Notes: generated by a model from the sequence alone, not told the origin. A stretch of 18,565 bases of DNA from Clostridia bacterium (GCA_029256365.1 JAQSYB010000006.1:1-18565), one strand, 5' to 3'; shown: positions 1 through 6,983, counted from the first letter of the stretch. Numbers and translations: made by a program.

Positions 1-3
1 CAA

Positions 4-177
4 ATGGAAGGCAAAGTAGAAAAAAGAGAGCATCATCTATCTGGCGTAAAGTGCATCGTAAATACTTGTCATTATCATACACAAGGTGACTATTGCAGTG
101 CAGCTAAAATTGAAATCCAACCAAGAAATGCATCTCAAAGTGAAGAAACAGATTGTGCAACTTTTGCACGAAGATAA
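4..177 (+). CDS. DUF1540 domain protein (57 aa, start may lie upstream of window)
   Basis: This small cysteine-containing protein is readable from the first in-frame ATG at position 4. It contains the DUF1540 pattern: VKCIVNTCHYH, then GDYCSAAKIEI, and a closing ETDCATF. That gives four Cys (VKC, NTC, DYC, TDC) and two His that could bind a metal. DUF1540 proteins are short, widespread in Clostridia and of unknown function; metal binding is inferred from the conserved Cys. Only three bases precede the ATG, so no ribosome binding site can be seen and the true start could be outside the window. It ends at TAA just before a strong hairpin and converges on a cysteine-rich copper-storage-type gene. 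Confidence 0.8.
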   Translation: MEGKVEKREHHLSGVKCIVNTCHYHTQGDYCSAAKIEIQPRNASQSEETDCATFARR

Positions 178-182
178 CCAGA

Positions 183-212
183 AAGGGCACGGGAAACCGT
201 GCCCTTCTCATT
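183..212. terminator. Bidirectional intrinsic terminator between convergent genes
   Basis: A perfect 10-bp stem (aagggcacgg at 183-192 with ccgtgccctt at 197-206) is closed by a GAAA tetraloop. The plus-strand side is followed by ctcatttt, a modest U tract. The convergent minus-strand gene ends at 213, so the same hairpin can end both transcripts. Confidence 0.75.
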
Positions 213-554
213 TTAAGTTATTTTTCTACACTCTGCAGCACATTTTCTACAGGCTTCTACTGAGGCTTGGCAGCTTAAGTCTTCATAGACTTCACAAATC
301 GTAGCGCACGTATCGCATAAATCTGCACAGGCCTTGATGAGATCTTCAGAAAAACTGTTATCCTGAGACATATTCACCGCAGTAACATAGCATATTTCAG
401 CGCAGTCAACCAAGGTGCTTAAAGCCAACTTCATTTCATTTATGTTGTCATTTTCTAAGCATGACTTAAAGCACTTGTTGCAGGCTTGAGCGCATTTGAT
501 ACAGGCTTCGATGCAGCCTTGAAGGCTAATGGCATCCGTATTTAATAACAGCAT
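213..554 (-). CDS. Four-helix-bundle copper-storage-type protein (Csp/DUF326 family)
   Basis: This 113-residue protein contains 16 cysteines, mostly in CxxxC or CxxC spacing (GCIEACIKCAQAC, ACADLCDTCATIC, ACRKCAAECRK). That is the pattern of the DUF326/Csp copper-storage proteins, in which Cys line the core of a four-helix bundle and bind many Cu(I) ions. It has no signal peptide or Tat motif, so it would be cytosolic, like Csp3. The start is supported by a clear ribosome binding site on the minus strand (ctggaggttatc before ATG). It is transcribed alone, away from the Mn2+-riboswitch gene and towards the DUF1540 gene. Copper as the metal is known for the family; nothing in this sequence rules out another soft metal. 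Confidence 0.85.
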   Translation of the reverse strand: MLLLNTDAISLQGCIEACIKCAQACNKCFKSCLENDNINEMKLALSTLVDCAEICYVTAVNMSQDNSFSEDLIKACADLCDTCATICEVYEDLSCQASVEACRKCAAECRKIT

Positions 555-621
555 GATAACCTCCAGAGAAAGTATTTTTTAATGCAAATATATGATAGAT
601 ATAGTATCTCAAAATAAGCTA

Positions 622-650
622 TTGACAATACCTTAATGATAATTTAATAT
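622..650 (+). promoter_or_regulatory. Sigma-A-type promoter for the Mn2+ riboswitch transcript
   Basis: A perfect -35 TTGACA (622-627), a 17-nt spacer and a -10 TAATAT (645-650) are present. Transcription would start near 657, exactly where the first stem of the riboswitch begins, which supports both calls. Confidence 0.8.
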
Positions 651-657
651 TGTAATT

Positions 658-743
658 GTTAAAAGGGAGTAGTTGTAATAACAAAGTCAACAGACTGGTT
701 TTTAACCTGGCTTTGTAACCTGAAGGGTAACGAGACTTTTGGC
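658..743 (+). ncRNA. yybP-ykoY manganese riboswitch aptamer
   Basis: The segment carries yybP-ykoY hallmarks: a GGGAGTAG motif at 665-672 right after the first stem, and the second conserved loop ggtaacgagac at about 726-736. P1 forms between gttaaaag (658-665) and cttttggc (736-743), with two G-U pairs. The family binds Mn2+ with two docked loops and controls Mn2+ exporters, including UPF0016 proteins such as the gene directly downstream. The 3' strand of P1 is also part of the following terminator stem, so Mn2+ binding should favour readthrough (on-switch). The mutual exclusion is read from the sequence; Mn2+ as ligand comes from the family. Confidence 0.9.
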
Positions 744-787
744 ATAATCCTGCTATAGGACTATGTCAAAGGTCTTTATTTATTTTT
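733..787 (+). terminator. Riboswitch expression-platform terminator
   Basis: A 14-bp stem pairs agacttttggcata (733-746) with 762-775, containing two G-U pairs. It is topped by a second 4-bp stem (tcct/agga) and followed by the T-rich tract ttatttattttt. The bases 736-743 are shared with P1 of the aptamer, so terminator and ligand-bound aptamer cannot form together. Confidence 0.85.
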
Positions 788-813
788 AAATGAAACAAGA
801 AAGGATGAAGAAA

Positions 814-1518
814 ATGAGTGGAATTTTAGTTTTTTTATTTGCTGCAGGAGCAGTTACCTTGGCAGAAATGGGGGATAAGACCCAGCTGCTTGCCATGGCA
901 TTTGCAGGTAAATATAAGGCATCTAAGGTTTTGATAGGAGTTTTTATTGCCACGGTATTTAACCATGCCTTGGCGGTGGCAGCGGGCAACTATATTACAA
1001 GATGGGAAGGTGCACAGGTTTGGATACAGGGAGCTGCTGCACTGTCCTTTATATTCTTTGGACTTTGGACAATAAGAGGTGACAAATTGGATGGAGAAGA
1101 CAAGAAAATATCCAAATTTGGTCCCATCATGACAGTAACCATCGCATTTTTTATTGCCGAGCTGGGGGACAAAACACAGCTGGCTACCATAGCTTTGGCA
1201 GCACAATTTCCTCTTAGCCCTATACCCATATTAATGGGTACCACCACAGGAATGATTATTGCTGACGGTATCGGAATCATCATAGGCGTCGTATTGGGTA
1301 GAAGGATTCCTGAAAGAATGGTAAAGCTGGTATCAGCAGCTGCATTTGTATTATTTGGCTTCATCGGCTGCTATCAGGTAGCTGCAATTATGCTGGGGAT
1401 TGCATTGCCTATTGTAATTGCAATACTAGGGTTGATCGCAGCAATAACTGCAATTTCCGCATACATATTAATGAAAAATGAAATTGATGAGCAGCAAACA
1501 GGAGAAGAACTGGCTTAG
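814..1518 (+). CDS. UPF0016/GDT1-family Mn2+ transporter under Mn2+ riboswitch control
   Basis: This membrane protein of about 234 residues has two copies of the UPF0016 signature E-x-G-D-K-T, at residues 18-23 (EMGDKTQLLAMAF) and 116-121 (ELGDKTQLATIAL). Each sits in one of two homologous three-helix halves joined by a charged loop (RGDKLDGEDKK). Members of the TMEM165/GDT1/MneA family move Mn2+ (or Ca2+) out of the cytoplasm, which fits the upstream riboswitch. ATG 814 was chosen because AAGG at 801-804 is a suitable ribosome binding site for it. An in-frame ATG at 790 adds eight residues but lies against the terminator T tract with no site of its own; ATG 805 is also possible. A hairpin follows the gene. 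Confidence 0.9.
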   Translation: MSGILVFLFAAGAVTLAEMGDKTQLLAMAFAGKYKASKVLIGVFIATVFNHALAVAAGNYITRWEGAQVWIQGAAALSFIFFGLWTIRGDKLDGEDKKISKFGPIMTVTIAFFIAELGDKTQLATIALAAQFPLSPIPILMGTTTGMIIADGIGIIIGVVLGRRIPERMVKLVSAAAFVLFGFIGCYQVAAIMLGIALPIVIAILGLIAAITAISAYILMKNEIDEQQTGEELA

Positions 1519-1542
1519 AATTATAATTAAAAGGGAATAGTA

Positions 1543-1575
1543 GGGGCAGCTGCCTACAGCTGCCCTAAATTTATG
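1543..1575 (+). terminator. Stem-loop after the Mn2+ transporter, probable terminator
   Basis: A perfect 9-bp stem gggcagctg (1544-1552) / cagctgccc (1557-1565) has loop ccta. The following tract (taaattta) is A/T-rich but poor in consecutive T, so termination is likely but not strong. Its left flank gtaggggc resembles the palindrome at 6941. Confidence 0.55.
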
Positions 1576-1643
1576 CTGAAAAGACACCTTAAAAGCTTAA
1601 TTTTAATCTAAAAAAGCCAATATTTTTAATTCCATACAAATTT

Positions 1644-1671
1644 TTGCGTAAAAATGGTAGAATAATATAAT
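1644..1671 (+). promoter_or_regulatory. Promoter for the cysteine desulfurase-thiI-hydrogenase operon
   Basis: TTGCGT (1644-1649), 16-nt spacer, and a perfect TATAAT (1666-1671) lie about 40 nt upstream of the first gene, in the only intergenic gap of the operon large enough to hold a promoter. Confidence 0.6.
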
Positions 1672-1711
1672 ATTATTAATGTAGAAAATTACCACATAAG
1701 TGAGGTACATG

Positions 1712-2857
1712 ATGAATTTAGTATATTTCGACAATAGCGCTACTACGAAGCCTCATAAAGAGGTGATTGATGAAGTAGCAAACTGTATGAGTGAATACTT
1801 TGCCAATCCTTCCTCCGCTCATCGACTTGGAGTAGAGGCAGAGAAAAAAATGAAATCAGCCCGGGAGAAGGTAGCAGCCTTCATAAAAGCGAAGCCTCAA
1901 GAAATCATATTTACCTCAGGAGGCAGTGAAGCCAATAATATGGCTGTGTTGGGTGTTGTTTCTAAGGGTGATCACATCATCACAACAAGAATTGAGCATC
2001 CCAGCATCATAAGACTTTTACAGGATATGGAGAAGGACAGCTTTGACATTACATATTTGGATGTGGACTGTGACGGGATTATAAATCTTGAGCAGCTTGA
2101 AAATGCAATGAAAGAAAATACAAAACTGATATCTATCATGTATGTTAACAATGAAGTTGGCGCGATACAACCCATTCATGAAATCGTAAGCATTGTAAGA
2201 GCGAAGAGCAAAAAAGCCAAGGTGCATATTGATGCTGTGCAGGCTTTGGGAAAGCTGCATATAAATGTACGTGAGCTAGGGGTAGACCTTCTATCATTAA
2301 GTGCTCATAAGATCCATGGACCAAAGGGAGTGGGGGCCTTGTATTTCAAGGAAGGCTTGCGCCTGCGTCCTTTGATTGCAGGTGGCGGACAAGAATTTGA
2401 TTTGCGTTCCGGCACAGAAAACCTACCTGGAATTTCTGGTTTTGGAGTTGCTATGGGCCTGCTGACTCAGGATTTTGAGAATAAGCAAGCACATGTAAGG
2501 AAGCTCAAGGAACACTTTATAAATGGATTGAAGGATTTTGAGCGAATCAGGATTAACAGCCCTTTGGGTGAAAAGCATCTGGATCATATATTGAATGTTT
2601 CCTTTGAAGGAGTGCGAGGTGAAGTCATGCTGCATTCTCTAGAGGATTACAGCATCTACGTTTCAACAGGCTCCGCTTGCTCTGCGAAGAAGGGTGCACA
2701 TAAAAATTATGTATTGCCTGCTATGGGACTAAGTACCGCACAAGCAGAGGGGGCTATACGTTTTAGTTTTTCCTATATGAATACCATAGAAGAAATTGAT
2801 TATACATTAGATGCAATCAAAAAAATATTACCTGTTTTGAGGAGGATAAACAAATGA
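1712..2857 (+). CDS. nifZ: Cysteine desulfurase (NifS/IscS family), likely ThiI partner NifZ
   Basis: This PLP enzyme removes sulfur from L-cysteine as an enzyme-bound persulfide and passes it to acceptors. It has 381 residues, normal for the family. Visible motifs are the N-terminal YFDNSATTKP, the PLP-binding lysine K200 in SAHKIHGPKG, and the catalytic Cys323 in STGSACSAKKG. The gene overlaps the next, thiI, by four bases (ATGA). This arrangement matches the Firmicute pairs in which a dedicated desulfurase (NifZ in Bacillus subtilis) supplies sulfur to ThiI. The start at ATG 1712 has GAGG (1702-1705) upstream; GTG 1700 and ATG 1709 are in frame but overlap or crowd that site. The symbol rests on context, since NifZ and IscS cannot be separated by motif alone. 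Confidence 0.93.
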   Translation: MNLVYFDNSATTKPHKEVIDEVANCMSEYFANPSSAHRLGVEAEKKMKSAREKVAAFIKAKPQEIIFTSGGSEANNMAVLGVVSKGDHIITTRIEHPSIIRLLQDMEKDSFDITYLDVDCDGIINLEQLENAMKENTKLISIMYVNNEVGAIQPIHEIVSIVRAKSKKAKVHIDAVQALGKLHINVRELGVDLLSLSAHKIHGPKGVGALYFKEGLRLRPLIAGGGQEFDLRSGTENLPGISGFGVAMGLLTQDFENKQAHVRKLKEHFINGLKDFERIRINSPLGEKHLDHILNVSFEGVRGEVMLHSLEDYSIYVSTGSACSAKKGAHKNYVLPAMGLSTAQAEGAIRFSFSYMNTIEEIDYTLDAIKKILPVLRRINK

Positions 2858-4002
2858 ACTGTATGTTAGTAAAGTATGCCAGTGAAATTTCACTAAAGGG
2901 CTTGAATAGAAGATACTTCGAAGACCTACTGATTACCAATATTAGAAAAGCCATAGGCAATGAATTTAGAATACAAAAGGAATCGGGAAGAATTTACATA
3001 AATGGCTATTCCGATGATCTTGCAGAGAAGGTAAGAAAAACCTTTGGAATTATTGGGGTAACCAAAGCTGAGATTGTTGACAAAGACATGGATAAAATAG
3101 GGGAAGTCGCAATCGAACAAATGAAGCTGCTGAAGGATGTGAAAACCTTTAAGGTGGAAACAAAAAGAGCAGATAAAAAGTTCCCATTGCAGTCTCTTGA
3201 AATATCTAGAGAAATAGGTGGAATGATACTGAAGAATGTTGAAGGACTTCAGGTAGATGTGCATAACCCTGATATTGTTGTAAATGTAGAAATCAGAGAC
3301 AAGGCATATATTTATACAAAGGAAATTAAGGGTGTTGCAGGTATGCCCTATGGCAGTGCAGGAAAAGGTGTTTTATTGCTGTCTGGCGGTATAGATAGCC
3401 CTGTGGCAGGCTATATGATGGCGAAGCGGGGCTTGGAGCTTGTATGTGTATATTATCACAGTCATCCATATACCAGCGAAAGAGCGAAGGAAAAGGTTAT
3501 CGAGCTTGCGAGAAAGCTAGCGGTATATACTGGCTCCATTAAGCTTTATGTTGCTCCCTTTACGGAAATCCAAATGCAGATTATTGAAAAATGTCCAGAA
3601 GATGAATTAACCATTATCATGAGAAGATATATGACCCAGGTGGCAGAAGCTGTGGCCAAGAAAGAAAATGCCAAGGCTCTCGTTACCGGTGAAAGCTTAG
3701 GACAGGTAGCAAGTCAAACCTTGGAAAGTATGCTTGTAACCAACAGTGATTTGGAGATACCTGTATTTAGACCTGTAGTAGGTATGGATAAGATCGATAT
3801 TACAGCAATAGCAAGAGAGATAGATACCTTTGAGACATCTATTTTGCCTTACGAGGACTGCTGTACAATATTCGTCCCGAAGCATCCAAAAACACGACCT
3901 AGACTGGATGATATCAGAAAATCCGAAGAAGTTCTTGATAAAGAAGCCCTTATTGCAAATTGTATGGCAAACATGGAGATAATAAAGGTAAATAATTTGT
4001 AA
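2854..4002 (+). CDS. thiI: tRNA 4-thiouridine synthetase ThiI (no rhodanese domain)
   Basis: ThiI adenylates uridine 8 of tRNA and replaces its oxygen with sulfur; in some bacteria it also serves thiazole synthesis. The 382-residue protein begins with the ferredoxin-like/THUMP tRNA-binding part (about residues 1-165). The PP-loop ATP pyrophosphatase domain follows, with SGGIDSPVAGYMMAKRG starting at residue 177. A conserved cysteine region, EDCCTIFVPKHPKTRP, lies near the C-terminus. It ends without the rhodanese domain found in Escherichia coli ThiI, as is usual in Firmicutes, where the persulfide comes from a partner desulfurase. That partner is encoded immediately upstream with a 4-bp overlap. 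The ribosome binding site gaggagg lies inside the end of the upstream gene. Confidence 0.96.
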   Translation: MNCMLVKYASEISLKGLNRRYFEDLLITNIRKAIGNEFRIQKESGRIYINGYSDDLAEKVRKTFGIIGVTKAEIVDKDMDKIGEVAIEQMKLLKDVKTFKVETKRADKKFPLQSLEISREIGGMILKNVEGLQVDVHNPDIVVNVEIRDKAYIYTKEIKGVAGMPYGSAGKGVLLLSGGIDSPVAGYMMAKRGLELVCVYYHSHPYTSERAKEKVIELARKLAVYTGSIKLYVAPFTEIQMQIIEKCPEDELTIIMRRYMTQVAEAVAKKENAKALVTGESLGQVASQTLESMLVTNSDLEIPVFRPVVGMDKIDITAIAREIDTFETSILPYEDCCTIFVPKHPKTRPRLDDIRKSEEVLDKEALIANCMANMEIIKVNNL

Positions 4003-4025
4003 GTTTTCGGAGGGTAGCAAAGTTT

Positions 4026-5414
4026 ATGGATACAAAGGACAAAAGCTTTTATCAAGAAAGACGATTGACAGTTTTTAGAGAATTGGTGAAGTCGCTTTGG
4101 AGAGATGGTTCGGCGAAAAATGTGCAGCAGATTGAAGATGAGCTGATAAATAGAGGGCTTTTCGAGGAAGCAGAAAGAAATATCATACAGGATTACATCA
4201 GGATTGCATCGGGCTTAAGCGTAGAAAGCAAAGAGCCTATTGAAGAGGCTGTGAACCATGCCATGCACCAGAAGGGAATTGAATTTCCCTTGGTTACCGT
4301 AATAAAGGACGTATGTGATCTCTGCAAGCATGATAAGGGCAGTGAGCCCTGCAGAACAAGCTGTCATCACGGTGCTTTGACCCATCATGAGGAGCGGGGA
4401 GTTGTAATAGAAAATGGCAAATGTCTAACCTGTGGAAATTGTGTATCTTCCTGTCCCTTTGAAGCTTTAAGCGACAAGGTGGAGTTTGTGCCAATCATTG
4501 ATATGCTGAAGCAGCAGGAGGTACCTGTTTATGCTGCAATAGCTCCTGCCTATATTGGACAGTTTGGGGAAAATGTAACAGCCGGGCAAATCAGAAGTGC
4601 TCTAAAGCTAATTGGCTTTAAGGATATGATTGAGGTAGCTCTTTTTGCAGACTTGCTTACGCTTAGAGAGGTTTTTGAATTTGAGCATCTGGTGCAAAAA
4701 CAGGATGACTATTTGATAACAAGCTGCTGCTGCCCAATTTGGATGAATATGCTTTTAAAGGGCTATCCTGAATTGTTGGATAAGTTTTCTCCTGCAGTAT
4801 CCCCCATGATAGCAGCTGGAAGAGTGCTAAAGGAAGTATATAAGAATTCCAAGGTAGTTTTTGTGGGACCTTGCATCGCCAAGAAAAATGAAGCCAAGGA
4901 CAAAGACCTAAGGGATGCAATTGACTATGTGCTGACCTTTCGCGAATTAGATGAGATATTTAAGGCTCTGGATATTGATTTGAGCAAGCTTCCCGATGAG
5001 CAGCATGAACAGAGCTCAGAGGGTGGAAGAATATACGCTAGAACAGGCGGGGTAAGCAAAGCGGTAGAGATGTCCTTGAAGCGTTTGGGACACCAAGGCA
5101 TTGCCCTAAATGCAATACAGGTTGATGGGGTAAAGGAATGCAAGGAAATACTGGATAAGCTGAAAAATGGAATCGTAGAAGCAAACTTCATTGAGGGAAT
5201 GGGCTGCAAGGGCGGCTGTGTCGGAGGACCCAGAGCGAATATCGATGTGTCCAAGGCTACAGAGCTAGTGAACCAATATGGTATGGACGCACCTTATCAA
5301 AGTCCAGTTGAAAATGATAAAGTAGGCGTAATATTAGAGAGAATCGGTATTCATTTCCCAAGTGACATATTAAAAGGCAAGTCTATGCAGTTATTTGGTA
5401 GAGATTTGGAGTAA
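4026..5414 (+). CDS. Divergent [FeFe]-hydrogenase homologue with two N-terminal 4Fe-4S sites
   Basis: The 462-residue protein has an unassigned helical N-terminus (about 1-90), then two [4Fe-4S] sites. The first has Cys97, 100, 109 and 113 with atypical spacing C-x2-C-x8-C-x3-C; the second is a standard CxxCxxCxxxC at 133-143. The H-cluster domain follows. Its three motifs are L1 TSCCCPIW (232-239), L2 GPCIAKKNE (Cys283) and L3 FIEGMGCKGGC (Cys394, Cys398). All four H-cluster ligand cysteines are therefore present, so the active site could be built. L1 has an extra Cys where classical enzymes have Ser, and L2 has GPC instead of MPC. Such variants belong to the less-studied non-group-A hydrogenases, some proposed as sensors. 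It lies 23 nt after thiI and before a strong terminator. Catalysis is unproven. Confidence 0.85.
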   Translation: MDTKDKSFYQERRLTVFRELVKSLWRDGSAKNVQQIEDELINRGLFEEAERNIIQDYIRIASGLSVESKEPIEEAVNHAMHQKGIEFPLVTVIKDVCDLCKHDKGSEPCRTSCHHGALTHHEERGVVIENGKCLTCGNCVSSCPFEALSDKVEFVPIIDMLKQQEVPVYAAIAPAYIGQFGENVTAGQIRSALKLIGFKDMIEVALFADLLTLREVFEFEHLVQKQDDYLITSCCCPIWMNMLLKGYPELLDKFSPAVSPMIAAGRVLKEVYKNSKVVFVGPCIAKKNEAKDKDLRDAIDYVLTFRELDEIFKALDIDLSKLPDEQHEQSSEGGRIYARTGGVSKAVEMSLKRLGHQGIALNAIQVDGVKECKEILDKLKNGIVEANFIEGMGCKGGCVGGPRANIDVSKATELVNQYGMDAPYQSPVENDKVGVILERIGIHFPSDILKGKSMQLFGRDLE

Positions 5415-5438
5415 ATAAGTGAATTAGATAGTATGATG

Positions 5439-5480
5439 AAAACAAACAACACCCGATTATGGGGTGTTGTTTGTTTTTTG
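5439..5480. terminator. Strong bidirectional terminator between hydrogenase homologue and DUF3810 gene
   Basis: A perfect 16-bp stem (5439-5454 with 5462-5477) has a 7-nt loop and is A-rich on the left and T-rich on the right, so it works as an intrinsic terminator in both directions. The minus-strand gene ends inside it at 5457: its last residues (KTNNTP) are encoded by the hairpin. Confidence 0.9.
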
Positions 5481-6557
5481 TTCTGCCAGAAGCAAATCAA
5501 CCATGCGGCCGTAGCTGTATATACCGTCAGTCTGCTTGTTGGACTTCAGGTAGGTATCATTTATCTTTTCCTGCAGCTCCTCGGCAGGGCCTTCAAATTG
5601 CTTCCAAAACTCCGAATGATATTTTAAATCTCTTTTTACTCCATCGCTATATTTACTATACAGCTCATGATACCTGTCTATGTCATACTCATAAAGTGCA
5701 TTCATGGAATATATTGTAGCAAGGAGATAGCCTGAATATTGAAAATCAACATCCTTATGAGCCTTGCAGGTCAAATAAGCAATAAAATTGGCTTCATCTT
5801 CACGGGCAAAGCCTCTTTGGTGGGCCATTTCATGGCAGGTGGTAGAGGGCAGCATGGAATCGGGCACCAGGGTATTCACATTGGCTTCTCCTGTATAGGG
5901 AAAGTATATACCGGATATACCTGTATAGCACAGCTGTTGGGAGAGCAAGATTCTCTTTGGTAAGCCATATGTCCCCCCTAAAAAAGGATAAATAGGAGCA
6001 AGGCTTTGGTAGCCAGTGATGGAACGCTGCCTAACACTTTTAAATCCATCATTGATAAGCATAATGCCCTTCTCATTTTCTTCTACATTGACTCGCAGCT
6101 GATTGGTCTTTTCTATGAGAGAAGAGCAAAGCTTTTCCAAATCAGCTACAGTGGATTTTTCAATAGAATAACCCATGCTGTAAGCAAGGGGCTGTCTATA
6201 ATAATTGAAACCCCAAAGCAGCAAGAAAAGACAGTAAGCGGCACTCAGTATGCACAGCAGGTTAATCAATGTATTGAATATTGTTTGAAGTCTGTTCTTC
6301 GATTTCAGCATAGCAGATATAAATTGAAAAGCTGTAAAGGCAGCTGCACCAATCACTGCGACTACGATTATTTCTGCCAACGAAAAAGGAAACAAACCAC
6401 TCACTTTACTGATAGCTTTTCCTATAGGGGGGTATACAGACCCAGAGTAAAGCTTTTCTGCAAGGCTTGGTTTTGAATGAAACAGTTCCTTTAGTAATAT
6501 CATTACGGGCAGTAATAATATCACGAATATCTTAAGTTTAAGCTTTGGTTGCGGCAT
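5457..6557 (-). CDS. DUF3810 membrane protein with zinc-metalloprotease motif
   Basis: The 366-residue protein has three N-terminal membrane segments (around residues 8-22, 57-85 and 95-117), followed by a large domain. That domain carries CHEMAHQRGFAREDEAN, a gluzincin-like HExxH (H242, E243, H246) with a downstream acidic residue (E255) as likely third zinc ligand. This is the DUF3810 signature. The function of the family is unknown; a membrane-anchored zinc peptidase is inferred. By topology the peptidase domain could be outside the membrane, but this cannot be settled from sequence. The start ATG 6557 has the ribosome binding site ggagatgat. The gene is monocistronic, converges on the hydrogenase operon and shares its terminator. 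Confidence 0.85.
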   Translation of the reverse strand: MPQPKLKLKIFVILLLPVMILLKELFHSKPSLAEKLYSGSVYPPIGKAISKVSGLFPFSLAEIIVVAVIGAAAFTAFQFISAMLKSKNRLQTIFNTLINLLCILSAAYCLFLLLWGFNYYRQPLAYSMGYSIEKSTVADLEKLCSSLIEKTNQLRVNVEENEKGIMLINDGFKSVRQRSITGYQSLAPIYPFLGGTYGLPKRILLSQQLCYTGISGIYFPYTGEANVNTLVPDSMLPSTTCHEMAHQRGFAREDEANFIAYLTCKAHKDVDFQYSGYLLATIYSMNALYEYDIDRYHELYSKYSDGVKRDLKYHSEFWKQFEGPAEELQEKINDTYLKSNKQTDGIYSYGRMVDLLLAEQKTNNTP

Positions 6558-6670
6558 AGTATCATCTCCATTATGTCATACAATCATTATTATGTATTAA
6601 TTGTATAGAATAGTTACATAGTTTTCAAATAGGAAACAAAGATTATATAGTAAGATATGGAGGTGAAACT

Positions 6671-6919
6671 GTGGGTAGTGAGCTTGAAAACATGGAATTA
6701 GAGGACTTAGAAAATATTTTGCATGAAATATCTAGAGGAAATACGAGAGATATGAGTACCTTTAGAGAAGTACTACTGGAGTGGTACGGAGGTATGAATC
6801 TTAGACAGTATCAGAATTTAGAGGGATTTATACGCAGGGAGCTAGAGCTTAACAGTGATGCAGAGCTATGGAATATGAATGAACAGCAAAAGTTGAAGGT
6901 AATTGAGTATCTTCATTAA
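6671..6919 (+). CDS. Hypothetical 82-aa acidic protein, GTG start
   Basis: I do not recognise this protein. It starts at GTG 6671, well supported by ggaggtgaaact directly upstream. It is acidic (ENMELEDLENIL at the start), soluble and probably mostly helical, with no cysteine, no signal peptide and no membrane segment. It contains a Tyr/Arg-rich middle (LEWYGGMNLRQYQNLEGFIRREL) and ends in EQQKLKVIEYLH. It lies in the same direction as the giant PPDK-like gene, but a GC-rich palindrome and a separate promoter lie between them, so co-transcription is uncertain. Its ribosome binding site and intact reading frame make it a real gene rather than a chance frame. Confidence 0.7.
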   Translation: MGSELENMELEDLENILHEISRGNTRDMSTFREVLLEWYGGMNLRQYQNLEGFIRRELELNSDAELWNMNEQQKLKVIEYLH

Positions 6920-6940
6920 TTTCTGATTAAAAGAATGTGA

Positions 6941-6972
6941 TGTAGGGGCGGGCATGGAAACCCGCCCCTACA
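6941..6972. repeat. GC-rich intergenic palindrome (REP/terminator-like hairpin)
   Basis: A perfect 12-bp inverted repeat, tgtaggggcggg (6941-6952) and cccgcccctaca (6961-6972), has an 8-nt loop (catggaaa). Its G+C-rich character stands out from the AT-rich surroundings. It has no T tract on the plus strand, so it looks more like a mobile or repeated extragenic palindrome than a normal terminator, though it may end transcription of the 82-aa gene. A relative with the same gtaggggc flank is at 1540-1567. The ATG in the loop (6954) opens the downstream reading frame early but is not a credible start. Confidence 0.7.
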
Positions 6973-6983
6973 AATGTTATAAT
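6955..6983 (+). promoter_or_regulatory. Possible promoter of the PPDK-like gene
   Basis: A perfect -10 TATAAT lies at 6978-6983. At 17-nt spacing the -35 would be tggaaa (6955-6960, 4 of 6 matches), inside the loop of the palindrome. The -10 is convincing and the -35 weak. Confidence 0.5.

Noticed and set aside
86..304. 72-codon plus-strand open frame running through the first terminator
   Set aside because: It overlaps the DUF1540 gene in another frame, crosses a strong terminator and enters the opposite-strand Csp gene.
835..1364. Two antisense open frames over the Mn2+ transporter gene
   Set aside because: They are shadows of a gene with duplicated family motifs and riboswitch control, and show no start signals.
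6006..6476. 156-codon plus-strand open frame opposite the DUF3810 gene
   Set aside because: It lies wholly antisense to a gene with clear family motifs and a good start site; its translation looks unlike any family and it has no ribosome binding site.
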